A program made the position numbers and the translations under genes. Under the pieces are notes generated by a model. That model saw nothing but the letters and a program-made list of their open reading frames with translations. It had not been told where the DNA came from and did no database searches. From positions 8,745,464-8,809,463 of the forward strand of contig CM049320.1 of the NCBI GenBank assembly GCA_026874595.1: 64,000 nt of DNA. Reading direction: 5' to 3'. This document shows positions 27,601 through 39,600 of the stretch, piece by piece (position 1 is the first letter of the stretch; the number at the start of each line of letters is the position of its first letter). The DNA is from Sipunculus nudus. Lineage: Eukaryota; Annelida; Sipuncula; Golfingiida; Sipunculidae.

Positions 27601-30600
27601 TTGATCACTTCTCCCTGAAAAAAACACTGAGGACTTTTTCTTTTCATATATGTTGTATATTTTATATACTTTGATTGAATGGTTGGCTAAATAGCTAGCT
27701 GGTGATGGTGATGAAAAGAAAGATGAGAAAGAATCCTCATCCTCATCAGATGAGGAGTCCAAGGAAGAGGATGAAGAAGAGGAAGATGCTAAATCATCAA
27801 AAAAGGTAAGATTCTGTGATTGATATGCTATTTTAAATTTCTAATTGATACATATTCATTCATGATGCTGAAAACATTCTTGAAATGTGCTAATTTATTT
27901 AGCATAATCTATCAAATGCCCCCTTTTGTGCTGAAACATTTTACTTGAAACATTATTCTTGTAATTTGAATTAGCTTCCATATTTCAATCTGTTAGTATT
28001 TCATCTGGAATTTTAGTTCATATCATTCCTTTAAAAATGTTACATATATTCATACTTACTGTCAAAATGTAATGATCCTTCTCTCTCTGTCTGTTGTTTA
28101 ATTTATACAGCAGTTTCACACACATAATAATAGGTTAGTTAAAGGTTTACATTTGGTAATGTTATCCCCATCATAGCTTGGAGGAGGCAGTGATGTTGAA
28201 GAAAAGAAAGAAGAGAAGAAGGAGGTTAAAAAGGAAGAATCATCATCTGAGGTAGCTCATTTACATAATGAATATGCATGAACCATCAAACACACTGTAG
28301 GGTAATAAATTTAGTTTTCCATCTGTTTTATTTTGTTGACATATTGCATTGCAGTAGAATATAGTTTTAATAATTAAATTTTATTTCTACTTGTCCATAT
28401 TTGGAATTATAGTGGAAATAGGAAAAAACAGGGTCATCACAGACTGGTGGTAATTAACATTCTTTGCCATGACCTTAGTGTCAGATGCTTATTAGCTATG
28501 TCTGTAGAACTCTTAATATCTGCAGGCATGATAGCTAAAAACCAATAATGTGGTCAATTCTGGATAGGCCAATACATAAGAGAAAAGGAACAGCAAATAA
28601 CATTGGATACAATCAGATATAAAATGTCAGTCTCATCCAGCTTTTCACTTTGCACTCCTGCCATCCAGGCTTATTCAGTCCTGTTGTTTTTCTTAGTTTC
28701 TGTGGAAGGTACAACATAAACAGCCATAATTGCTGTGGAAGGTTAGATTCCTTCTATAATTGCTTGATGCTGAGGGCTGATACCTATTCACTCCTAAAGG
28801 TGGAGATGTTGAACACTTGTGGTGAAAACCATGGCCAGGGGTTTCAGTGGAGTTAGTGGTCCATTTAACCATAATTCCTCACATACACATGATTTAAGTA
28901 TGTCAGCCTTTACATAAGATTAATGAGTACCTGTGTATATATTTGATCTGTTCAGCAAGTCCAGCTAATTAAGAAAAAAAAACATTTTTTTTCTGTGTGT
29001 AATGTGTGATAGTATACCCATGTACCTGTACATAGTGTTTAGTCAGCATTAGAGCCTTTTAAGTTTTAGCCATTTATGTATTTACCTTTTATGTTATCCT
29101 GGGCTTTGTCTTTATAATTTAAATTTTGTATATCTGGTTAGAGCTGCTCCCCTGTTTTGCATATGTGACACAGTTTTCTGAAAGAGGCAGAATTGCCACA
29201 CAATCCTGAAAAATCTTCAAATATTAAAATTTCAAATAAAAAATAAGTAGAACATGTCCTTAAATTGAGATCACTCTTACTGTGATAAGAAAATCTTTAA
29301 AAAAATGTGGGAGAATCAGGATAGAAATTAAGATAAAAGTTAATTTAGGACTATAATGAGTATATTTCTTTTAGTTTTGGTGAGGTGTATTATTTCTGAA
29401 CTCATTTAAAAATTTGTTTTTGAGCAGACTGTATCCCACAATATGAGCATACTGTGTCCCACATACAATATGCTTGTTTTGTTGCCATAGAAACCAGTTT
29501 TACTTTACCCTGTGTTGTCCTGTTCCAGCGACCCACCTTTGGTTTTAGAAACTTTAGAAGACCAAGGGTAAGAAAATAAAATTCTGATGCATTTAAATGT
29601 TTACAGATTATATGTATTCAGTTAAAAGTAAATTTGAAAGGATACCTTGGTTGATAACCAGCTCCATCTAGTGTTCATTTATAAAACAACATTTTCAAGT
29701 GAATTTCTGGTCTAAACACTGCCTGTTAATTTATTTATGACCAAATACGGAGTACTAATATTTATAGAGGCAATGAAGTAACTCTGTACTCTACAAAGTG
29801 GTAATATTTTCTTTGACCAATTTAATGAGAAAAGATTTTAAGATATCAAACACAGGCACTTGATGGTTCTGACCAAAATATGTTCATTTTACAAAACCTC
29901 TGACATGTTGTAATTTTATTTGGTCATTGTTTACCGGTATTTGATCAATAAATGCTTTCTTATCATTGGACGAGTGGGGAGTGTAGATACACATCTTGAT
30001 CATTGATTATCTGAATTTTCATTTTATGCCAGATTGCATGTCTTGTCAGAGATTTTGGAGATTTAAAAAAAGGTATTGTTTATGTCATGTCATGCCTTTT
30101 GGTATATGTGGATTGAGTTCCTTTTTCACAATTTTTTTCTTGTCCTTTTTCTTCAGTATATTCAATAATGAACTCTGTGTTCATGACATTGAGGATGGAT
30201 AACCGCCACACTAGACCTGAGATTTTGACACATTACACTTCCTTTGCATGTAGAGTTTAGTCACTTCCCTCTTGTGTTTAATGTAATTATATTGTACATT
30301 ACATGTGTACATTATAATTTGTTTTCAGTAGCTGATCAGATTTCTTTAGCTAATTAATTTTTATTATTATTAATTCCTCAGGAATCTGATGAAGATGATG
30401 ACTGGGTGAGTAAATGCTCACTTTGTTTACTTTTTTTGTGTTTCTTTTTGTGATGTTGTTATACAATGCACATTTATGTAAAATGCTTTATATTAAATGT
30501 TGAACCAACTGGCATAATCACCAAGAGGCTCTTTGAGATTAGCATTGCCTCAAGAATATTAAAGAGATTAAATTATTAAAGTGGCTAATTAATTACAATA

Positions 30601-33600
30601 ATATCTCTAAATTCAATATATAATTTATTTTTATCAAGAAACTTGAACACAAATGAAATTCCAATTGATGCAAACAACGTTGCCTTTTGTGTTAATATTG
30701 CCAGTCTGTATGGAAATATAAACTCTGGAGTCACTAGTGCAGTTGGTAGAAGGTTTTTACCATATCATCTTGAATGACAATTAGTTCACAGTTCTGGTGA
30801 GAGAATCTTTTCTTTTATTTTTATAGCCCTCAGCCTTAGTGGCCATTGTTTATCACCCATGGTGTCCTTCCATCCATCTGTCTGGCATCTGTTAACTTTT
30901 TCCTTATAAGCAGGATATCTCTAAAACAACTAAACACAGATACTTAATTTCTTAAGGATAGATTTATATCATCCAAATCTCAGTCATGTTGTAACATAGG
31001 TCACCTTGACATACTTTTAAAGGTTGAATAGCTATTAGTAGAAAATGTCTTATGACCTTATTTCTCGGGAACAAGAACCATTATGAAACGTGGTTTGATT
31101 ATTGGTCTTGATCTGTAACTGCTATTCAAGTACAAAGAAGGGTCATTTTTGCCCATGCATGTTGCTAAAACATTGTTTTACAGTGTACACAGTGTTTATA
31201 ATCATACAAATCTATAGATATCACTTGTGTCACATGACTTGTAATGGTACTTCATGCATTTCTAGTTCAAATTTATCCCTTGAACTAGAGACATATGGCA
31301 AGATATACATCAATGTGAGAACAAATGTTTCATAATTATTATGTCTCCCCTCAAATGGGGGAGACATAAAGTGTTTGGTCTGGCAGCCGCAGCGTCTGTG
31401 TCATTTCTTGTGAACACGATAACTTTTAAATGAATGATGAAATTTGAAATTTAAATTGTTCCTACCAGAATCTCTTAAATGTTAAAAACTGGTGACCTTG
31501 ACCAATATTCTCTTGTGAGAAGTTTTCCACAAAGTTCAAATGAGAGATTAGTTTCACAATGTTTTCTTGAGAGAGGATTTCCACAAAGTCCAAATGAGAG
31601 ATGAGGTTCATAATGTCTTCTTGTGAGAAGATTTCCACAAAGTTCAAGTGAGAGATGAGTTTCGCAGTGTGCTTGTGTGAGAAGAGTCTTAGTCTTATTG
31701 AGAGAGAAGAATTTCCAACCAGCCTTCTTGAGAGAGTATTTTCACACAGTCCTGCTGAGAGGACTTTCACTTAGTCCTCTTTTGAGATAATATTCACACT
31801 TTAGGGAGGATTTTAACGTAATTCCCTTGAAGGAGGAATATCTCACAAGTTTATTGTAAGAGGATTTACCGTATGTACTTTAATTTCTATTCTTCATCAT
31901 ACAGCCTGTTCCATTTGTTGTAGCTTGGAGGAGGAGATGATAAAGAGGAAAAGAAAGAAGACAAGGAGGAGGAAAAAGAGAAGAAGAAGGAGGATTCATC
32001 AAGTGAAGTAATATTCACATTAATATGTATGAGTTATATTATGAATATGCATGAAGACCTAAGTTCCAAAGAGAGTTCCTTATATAGTCTGTGTGTATTT
32101 GTTTTCCCCAAATCAGGGGTAGATGCCTTCTCTCCTTATTTGGTCAGATATGAACAAATGATGAATTAAAGCAAACCTCTTCATTTGTTTTTATTTGATT
32201 GACCTGTTAAGCTAATTAAGAAAATTTAAGCATTCTTGAAGGATACCCTTTCACCAACCTTATGAAAAAGCCAAAGCCAAAAGAAGTATACGCTCATCAA
32301 GCAGCTACAGGTTGCTGCAGTCAAGACCTCAGCCCTGCAGCTGTGTGCTCCTTAAGCATGTTCTCTGAGCCAACAGTAGCAGTGCCACGCCAAGCCAAGC
32401 AGGGAGCCGTAGAGGGCGCCACCGTCCATCCCGAGCCGTTGTCCTTTTAAGAAAGCTACAGCATTCACAGCCACAAAGCCAGAAGCAACCTACATTCCTT
32501 CCACGAATCCCAGCAGCGGAGACCCAGCCATGCCATTCGAGTGCCGAACTCCATCCTGTGAACGACACTACTTCGAGACCCAAAGCCCTTGTACTTGCGG
32601 TTTCGGCCATTTGGACCTTTTTAACCGGGTTTCCCGGTTATGCAAGTTTTTAGCAAGTTTTTTCTTCATGGGCACTTATGAAAAAGGTTTTATTTGATTT
32701 CTTGCTTCCTCTGTGTATATATTAATGATCTAAGGGTAATTCTGGTCATGCAAAGTTCCTTTATAATAAACCCTTCATGAAGGATGTATCAACTTATTCA
32801 TCATCAACCTGTTTGTAAACATGGCAGTGTTGACAAATGGCAAAAACATGTAACCTAAGGTGGTAGGTTGCATATATGTGGAGGTTGAAAGGTCACTTGT
32901 TGCAAAACACCATTTGCAGAACACTGGCTTATCTGACTTGCTGCCAGATGCATTTGTTAATTTGTTTGATTATTTGAGTGGACCCCCATATATTATAAAC
33001 ACTTTGATGAAAACAAAAGAAGCAGCCTGTGTGCAGTGTTATTCATGTTTTGTGACCTATTTTTATAAAAGCTTCAAGAGGTTACCTTTATTTTAATTAT
33101 AAAGGTCAGATAGATGATTGGCCCCCTTTAAATGGATGAAAATTCTTCAAAGAAAAAAAAAATAATAAAGTTAATGCTCAACTTGTTTTAAGTCATTTAA
33201 AAGGAAAATATATTTCCTTTTAATAACTGAGTCTTGATTTTAGAGTATTAAACTGAACAAGTGAAAACTGTGTCAATTGCATGAGTCCACTTTTGTTTAC
33301 ATAGAAACCTGACCCTTGTTCTGGTGTGTTATTTTGTTGCAACATGCCCCTATGACTCTAAGGAACTTTAGGAGACCCTGGGTAAAAAAAAGGTTTATTA
33401 TTGGCATTGAATTGACATTAATGATGATATGTGAAGAAAGTCAAAGTCTGTGCAAAAGTTTATCAGAGTTTATTTGGAATTAAATTTGATAGAAATTTTC
33501 CAGAATTGTTCATTTTCAAAGAAATATGCAAATATGAAATGATTATCTATACATTCACTTCAATAATAATCATAAAACCTTTTTGATAATCATGTGACTT

Positions 33601-36600
33601 TGTGAGTGATCTTGTGACACAATGAATCATCATCTTTTTGTAATATTTTTTTGTAGGTGTTGGGAACAATTACTTATTTTTTAATTAATTTTTGTTCTGT
33701 TATCCAGGAAGATAGTGAAGATGATGAAGATGAAGAAGAAAGTGATGGTGAAGTGGTAGGATCATACTGTATCCATTAATTCAACTTTGAAGTCTGACTC
33801 TTAATGACAGTGTGTTTCACAATATATCAAACATATCAATATTCACCCACAGTATTAAAGCAATGAGAAATTAAGATATCACAGATTTATACTTTTAGAT
33901 GTTGAACAGACCTAGTATTACTTTAGCCATGGTTGGAGGTAAAGTCACCTGTCTTTGATGATGACAATCTGTGTGATAAGCATAGGAAGTCTCTCAAGGG
34001 AAAACAGCAAGGTTGCAAGGGGTTTTGGGAAAAGTCAGAGAAAAATTTTTTTTTAAGGTCAGGGAAAAGTCAGGGAATTTTTTAATATATTGGGAAGTCG
34101 GGGGGGGGGGGGGGGAAGTCAGGAAATTTGTAATGGTTGTGGCGATCGCAGTAGGTTATCAGGTTAAAAGAGTTTGGCATCTCTTATAAAGATATGGTAA
34201 GTTTGCAGATTTAATCTTGTTTTCTTTTAAATTTTGAATAGAAATCTTAGGTTGATGATGCAGATTATGGATACACAGCATGTAACACGTTCCACAATCA
34301 ATGATGGACCAATTCTGTTTCTGAGCAGTAATATAAAAAAGCAGGATCTGATGTATGATACTGGTATTTGCTAGTCTTAACAATGAAATTTTGCGCTTGG
34401 TTGGCTTAAATACAACTTTATATAAGACAGTATTCAAAATTTGCATGATGATTTATCCTTGAAAACCAGCTGAAAGTCAGGGAATAGTCAGGGAATTTTT
34501 TTCAGATTTGGCTCCTGGCAACCCTGAACAGATTATGTTTGTGTCATTTTACTCAACCACTGACTGACTCAGATCAGCACCTTGGGAGAGTATTGTGGCA
34601 ATGTTACCCCAGGACTTGAGTTGTTGGGGCGCCATACCAGCACTACTCATTTGGAAGTCCACCTCAAAAATCCTCTTAGATTAAATCAGCATTAAAAAAG
34701 GAGGTCTTTACTTAAACTAAGAAAAATCTTTGATATTATTTTAAAAAGTGTGTTATTTTTGTATACTATTTCTTTTGTAAATTGTGTTTTATAAAGTAGT
34801 CTCTTTTAGACTGACTGTAAATACACTTATGCTTATATATGTTTTAATGTGCCTGTAAAGTATGATGTTAGTGTTTTTGTGTATTTATTTGAATACCTCT
34901 TTATAATGATCATATGAATGACTCCATTGAAAAAAAAAACTGTAATGTTTATGTTTATAAACTTGATGTTATGCTACAGGTACTTCATTTTTGCCGAACA
35001 TGCAATTAAAGGTTTTTATATTTTCATATTGGTTGTGTAATACATTTAATGCTTTTTATGTTTTCATTATCAAGCGTTACATATGCAATTATGAATCAAT
35101 TCATAAAACCTATCATACATTTCTTTTAATGTGGAAGAAAGCCATACAATTTTTATAAAGGATACATTGTTACTAACGTGGTTATGCTTCATGTATATTT
35201 ATTTCATCACAGCTGCTACTGTCATTTTGTGTAAAACACACACACACACAAAATGTGGCATGGCCAATGCTTCTGCTTCTAGCTTCGGGCTTGTGCATTC
35301 ATATGAAAATATATAAGCTTCTGTGTGAAGCATCACTGGTCTTTGTTTATGTGAGTGGGGGTTAACTGGTGCCACTTTATATTATATAATGAATTTCCTT
35401 TAATGTGCATATTGTTCATGTATCAACAGATTTACAATAGAATTATATTTTGATGCTGGCTTAAATGTACTTGGTGGTTTGTATATTTTTGTGACACCAT
35501 ATACTTTTTGGACATGAATTTAGCCATACAATAATGGCAGACATATATGTTTGTCTCAGTTAAGTTTGTGCAGTGTAATCCAGTTATCTTTAAAAAAGAA
35601 ATAGTTCAAAGGATTCAGTTTATTTATATTCCTTGGATATCTCCCACTGACTTTTTTAATGTGTAAATATGTAATATTTGATTAATATATAATTTTACTG
35701 GCAAAGAATATCATATATTTGACGGAAATTGTTTCATTGTCTAACAGAATTTCTATTTTTTTATTCAGGCCACCAGCAAAAAGGCAGAAAAGAAAGAGGA
35801 AAGTGAGGAAGATGAGAGTGAAGAAGAAAAGGTCAGAGGTCACATGTTAAGCTTAAGGTCAGAGGTTAAAGGGATAAGTTAGAGGTCAAATTTTGATAAG
35901 AGGGCATATGTTCAATTTTCAATCAGGTACTTACTTTTGGGATACATCAGATGTCATTACTCAAAATAAATTGGTTATAATTCTCAGTTTGATAGACAAT
36001 AAATGTATTTATATTTTCCCAATAATGAACCAAATACTGTGAATAAGGAAAATTAATAATCTATAAAAATTTCTAATACTTTTTAGCATGAAACAAGAAA
36101 TTTCAGATTTTTGTTTATATTAGCAATTTTATGCGGAAAGGAAGCAGAACTTGATTTATCAATCAATATGGTGGCAAGTTAATTCATTCAATTAATAAAT
36201 TGCATGACTATTTGTTGGATGGCTTATATTTGTTTATACCATTATACTACAGCCTAAAAAGAAAGAAGAACCCAAAAAAGAAGAAGAGAAAAAGGAGGAG
36301 AAAAAGGTAAATTTAAGGCAAATGAAATAACAACGCTGCAGAACTCAATATCATTTTAACAGATCCTGTAACATTTGCTTCCACAAAGTCATATCATAAA
36401 TGATTTTATAACTATTGTATAACAGTGTTGATAGTTGTGCAATTCAGCATTCATACTTTTTACCAATGTTACAATATTCATGTAAAATGTTATATATTTT
36501 AATTCAGAGTTGCTGCACTGATCTTACAACTGTCCCATACACAAGTATCTTATAATAAGTTAATCATCTCCCGACACCTTTTGTTAAATTAACTCTGCAT

Positions 36601-39600
36601 GTTACATGAATCTTTAAAATACTGTATACCTAATGGTGTATACTGTAAAATTGTTTTATTTTTATTTATATCAAATATCTGATGCATGATTTAAGATATA
36701 GATAATATGTCCAGACAAATTGTATGAGGTACCTGTACTCCAGGTCTTCAGTGATGCATACCATATTATACACACTGACAATAACAAGAGTATCATTTCC
36801 TTTTGTATTTGGTCATGTTGTCTCTTTTTCCTAGGATGCCGTGCCCACATTAAGGAAGTTCAAGAAGCCATGGGTGAGTTCTGTTTAAAATAACAATTAT
36901 TAAATGCAATATTTAATTTATACACTCACTTTCATCAAGTGTCCACAAGAAATTCTCAGCTGAATTGATCTATAATTCCATGAAGATCATGAAATTCCAT
37001 AAAGGTCTTTTTATAAATGTCAGAGATGTAAACAAAAAAATCATGAGACATGCATAATCTTCATTTTCAGAAATAAATAAGTTAATTAAGAGAGTTAAAT
37101 ATATTTAACAAACATCATCTGGTAGCATATTTAACCCATACAATCTATACTTGTATTTTATTCATTAATGAAGCAGCTATGTCATCATGTATTTATTCAG
37201 TGCGGCTGACTATTGCTAGATCTAGACCAGGGAGAGAGTTGCGGTGCGGCATTTAAGGGAGGGTATGATTATTTGACCTAAGTGGGAGCTCCTTAAAAGG
37301 ACCTTGCAAACTCAGGATGTGGCTATAAATAGAAGTGCTGCCATAATAAGGAGATCTACAGTACCTCTAATGCTCAGAGAGCTGTGCCCTCTGGTTCACT
37401 TGAGATCAGTACCAAGAACTCCATCATTTGGCTAGATTCTTTTTTAAATGTTGGTTCTAACCAAATATCTAAAGTTAAGCCGCACCTGTAGGAATTTAGT
37501 AAAGATACAACTGAGTGAGCTATCACCTTTAATGTCACTTAAAGACAGTTCAAATTTGTCCAAAATCTGTGATATGATCAGTAAAAGTGTAATTCACAGA
37601 CATCTTCCCAAATGGCCCACATAGAAAATACAGATTTACAATCTCTAACCTGTGGTTTCTGTTCTTATTCTGATAAATGGGAAAATCTTACAAACAGGCA
37701 GACATGCTTGCGAAAAACGTGACCTCCCTTTGTGGAAATTACTATTTATTACATTTGATACCTTGCATTTATAATTCTTTGTTTTTCCATTACAGGAGGA
37801 TTCTGATGAGGAGGAGGCAGATTTGGTAAGACATTTTTTTAAAATTTCCAGGAATATTTCAATATTGATTTAGAATTCTTCTGTGTGTTCCCCCAGTTTT
37901 GACTTTTCCACAATGATCTGATAATAATGATAACGATGATAATATGTAATAATTGATTAATATATAATTTTACTGGCAAAGAATATCATATATTTGACGG
38001 AAATTGTTTCATTGTCTAACAGAATTTCTATTTTTAGCTCAGCTGACTGAAAGTCATCTGAGCTATAGCGATCACTCTTTTTCGTCGTCCGTCTGTCTGT
38101 CTGTCCGTCTGTCTGTCCGTCTGTCCGTCTGTCTGTCCATTAACCAGGCACAAATCGTAACCACTGGACCTGGAATCTTCTAACTTGACATCCAGGGAGT
38201 ACCATGAAAAATCTCCTTGGAAACCTGAATTAGGTCTCTGTTACCGAATAACCTCTGAGCTATGGGGCTCCGAAGTACCCCCCAGAAAAATGGAAAATTT
38301 GATACAAAAGCTCAAGTATCTGAACAACTATTGCATTGATCACCATGATTCTGTGCATGGATATTGATCATGGAATGTTTCATCAGTTTCTGCAGTCTGG
38401 TGGCGCAACCTATATTTTTTTCGATTTTTACAAATTTTTTTCTTTATTTTTGAGACCTCTTGAGATGTGGTCATCTGTTAAAAGGGCACAAATTGTAATG
38501 ACTGGACCTAGAATCTTCTCTCTTGAAATTCCGGGAGGCCCATGAAAAGTCTCCTTGGAAACCTGAAATTAAGTCTCTGTTACCCATAACCTCTGAGCTA
38601 TGGGGCTCCGAAATACCCCCCAGAATAATGGAAAATTTGATTCAAAAGCTCCAGTATCTGAACAAATATTGCATTGATCACCATGATTCTTTGCATGGAT
38701 ATTGATCATGGAATGTTTCATCAGTTTCTGCAGTCTGGTGGGGCCACCTGTATTTTTTTTATTTTTACAAATTTTTTTCTCTATTTTTGAGACCTCATAA
38801 GATGTGGTCATCTGTTAACATGGCACAAATCGTAACAACTGGACCTAGAATCTTCTGTCTTGACATGCTGAGAGGCCCATGAAAAGTCTCCTTAAACACT
38901 TGAAATTAGGTCTCTAGCTGTTACCCATAACCTCTGAGCTATGGGGCTCCGAAGTACCCCCCAGAATAATGGAAAATTTGATACAAAAGCTCAAGTATCT
39001 GAACAATTATTATATTGATCACCATGATTCTTTGAGTGGATATTGATCATGAAATGTTTCATCAGTTTCTGCATTCTGGTGGTGCCACCTGTATTTTTCA
39101 ATTTTTAGCTCAGCTGACTGTAAGTCATCTGAGCTATAGGGATCACCTTTTGTCCGTCGTCCGTCCGGCCATCCAGGCGTCTGTCTGTTAACAGGGCACA
39201 TATCGTAACCGCTAGACCTGGAATCTTCTTACCGTAAAATCTGTGAAATTTCGTACAGAAAAAAATAATTAAATTTGTGGAAGTCCGAAATTTAACAGTC
39301 AATTTCAGCAGTTATAAAATTATGGTCTTGACAAGTTGAGATGCCTCGTTGGCAGTGGGCGATAATAGGTGCCTCAAGTGTTCACTCCCGATTTTGCATT
39401 CATCTGTGTGAACCATGAAGTTTCATGAATAAAAACATTATTTTCTATACTTGTGTTGTTTATTTAATATTAAATCACTTTGGAAAAGTAATCTTAAAAA
39501 AGTATATCTGAAGGATTTAATCCTGTCATGAAGCTCGACACCCGTGCATGCTTGCGTGACATCCGGGGCTTTGCCCGGAGACATCGTTTTTCAGTTGGCT

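Larger units (their letters stand above)
35666..37940 (+). repeat. Tandem segmental duplication, copy A (2.27 kb)
   Basis: Starts AATATGTAAT and ends GATAACGATGAT; contains exons 30-33. Copy B begins immediately at 37941. Differences between copies are scattered single bases, roughly 1% by eye. Confidence 0.9.

Noticed and set aside
31462-31770. 102-codon minus-strand frame with NFVEIFSQE repeats
   Set aside because: Produced by a 54-bp tandem repeat in an intron; no splice or start support.
32329-32610. 93-codon minus-strand frame in the GC-rich insertion
   Set aside because: No recognisable motif; the + strand frame with Cys/His spacing is at least as plausible, so neither is called as a gene.
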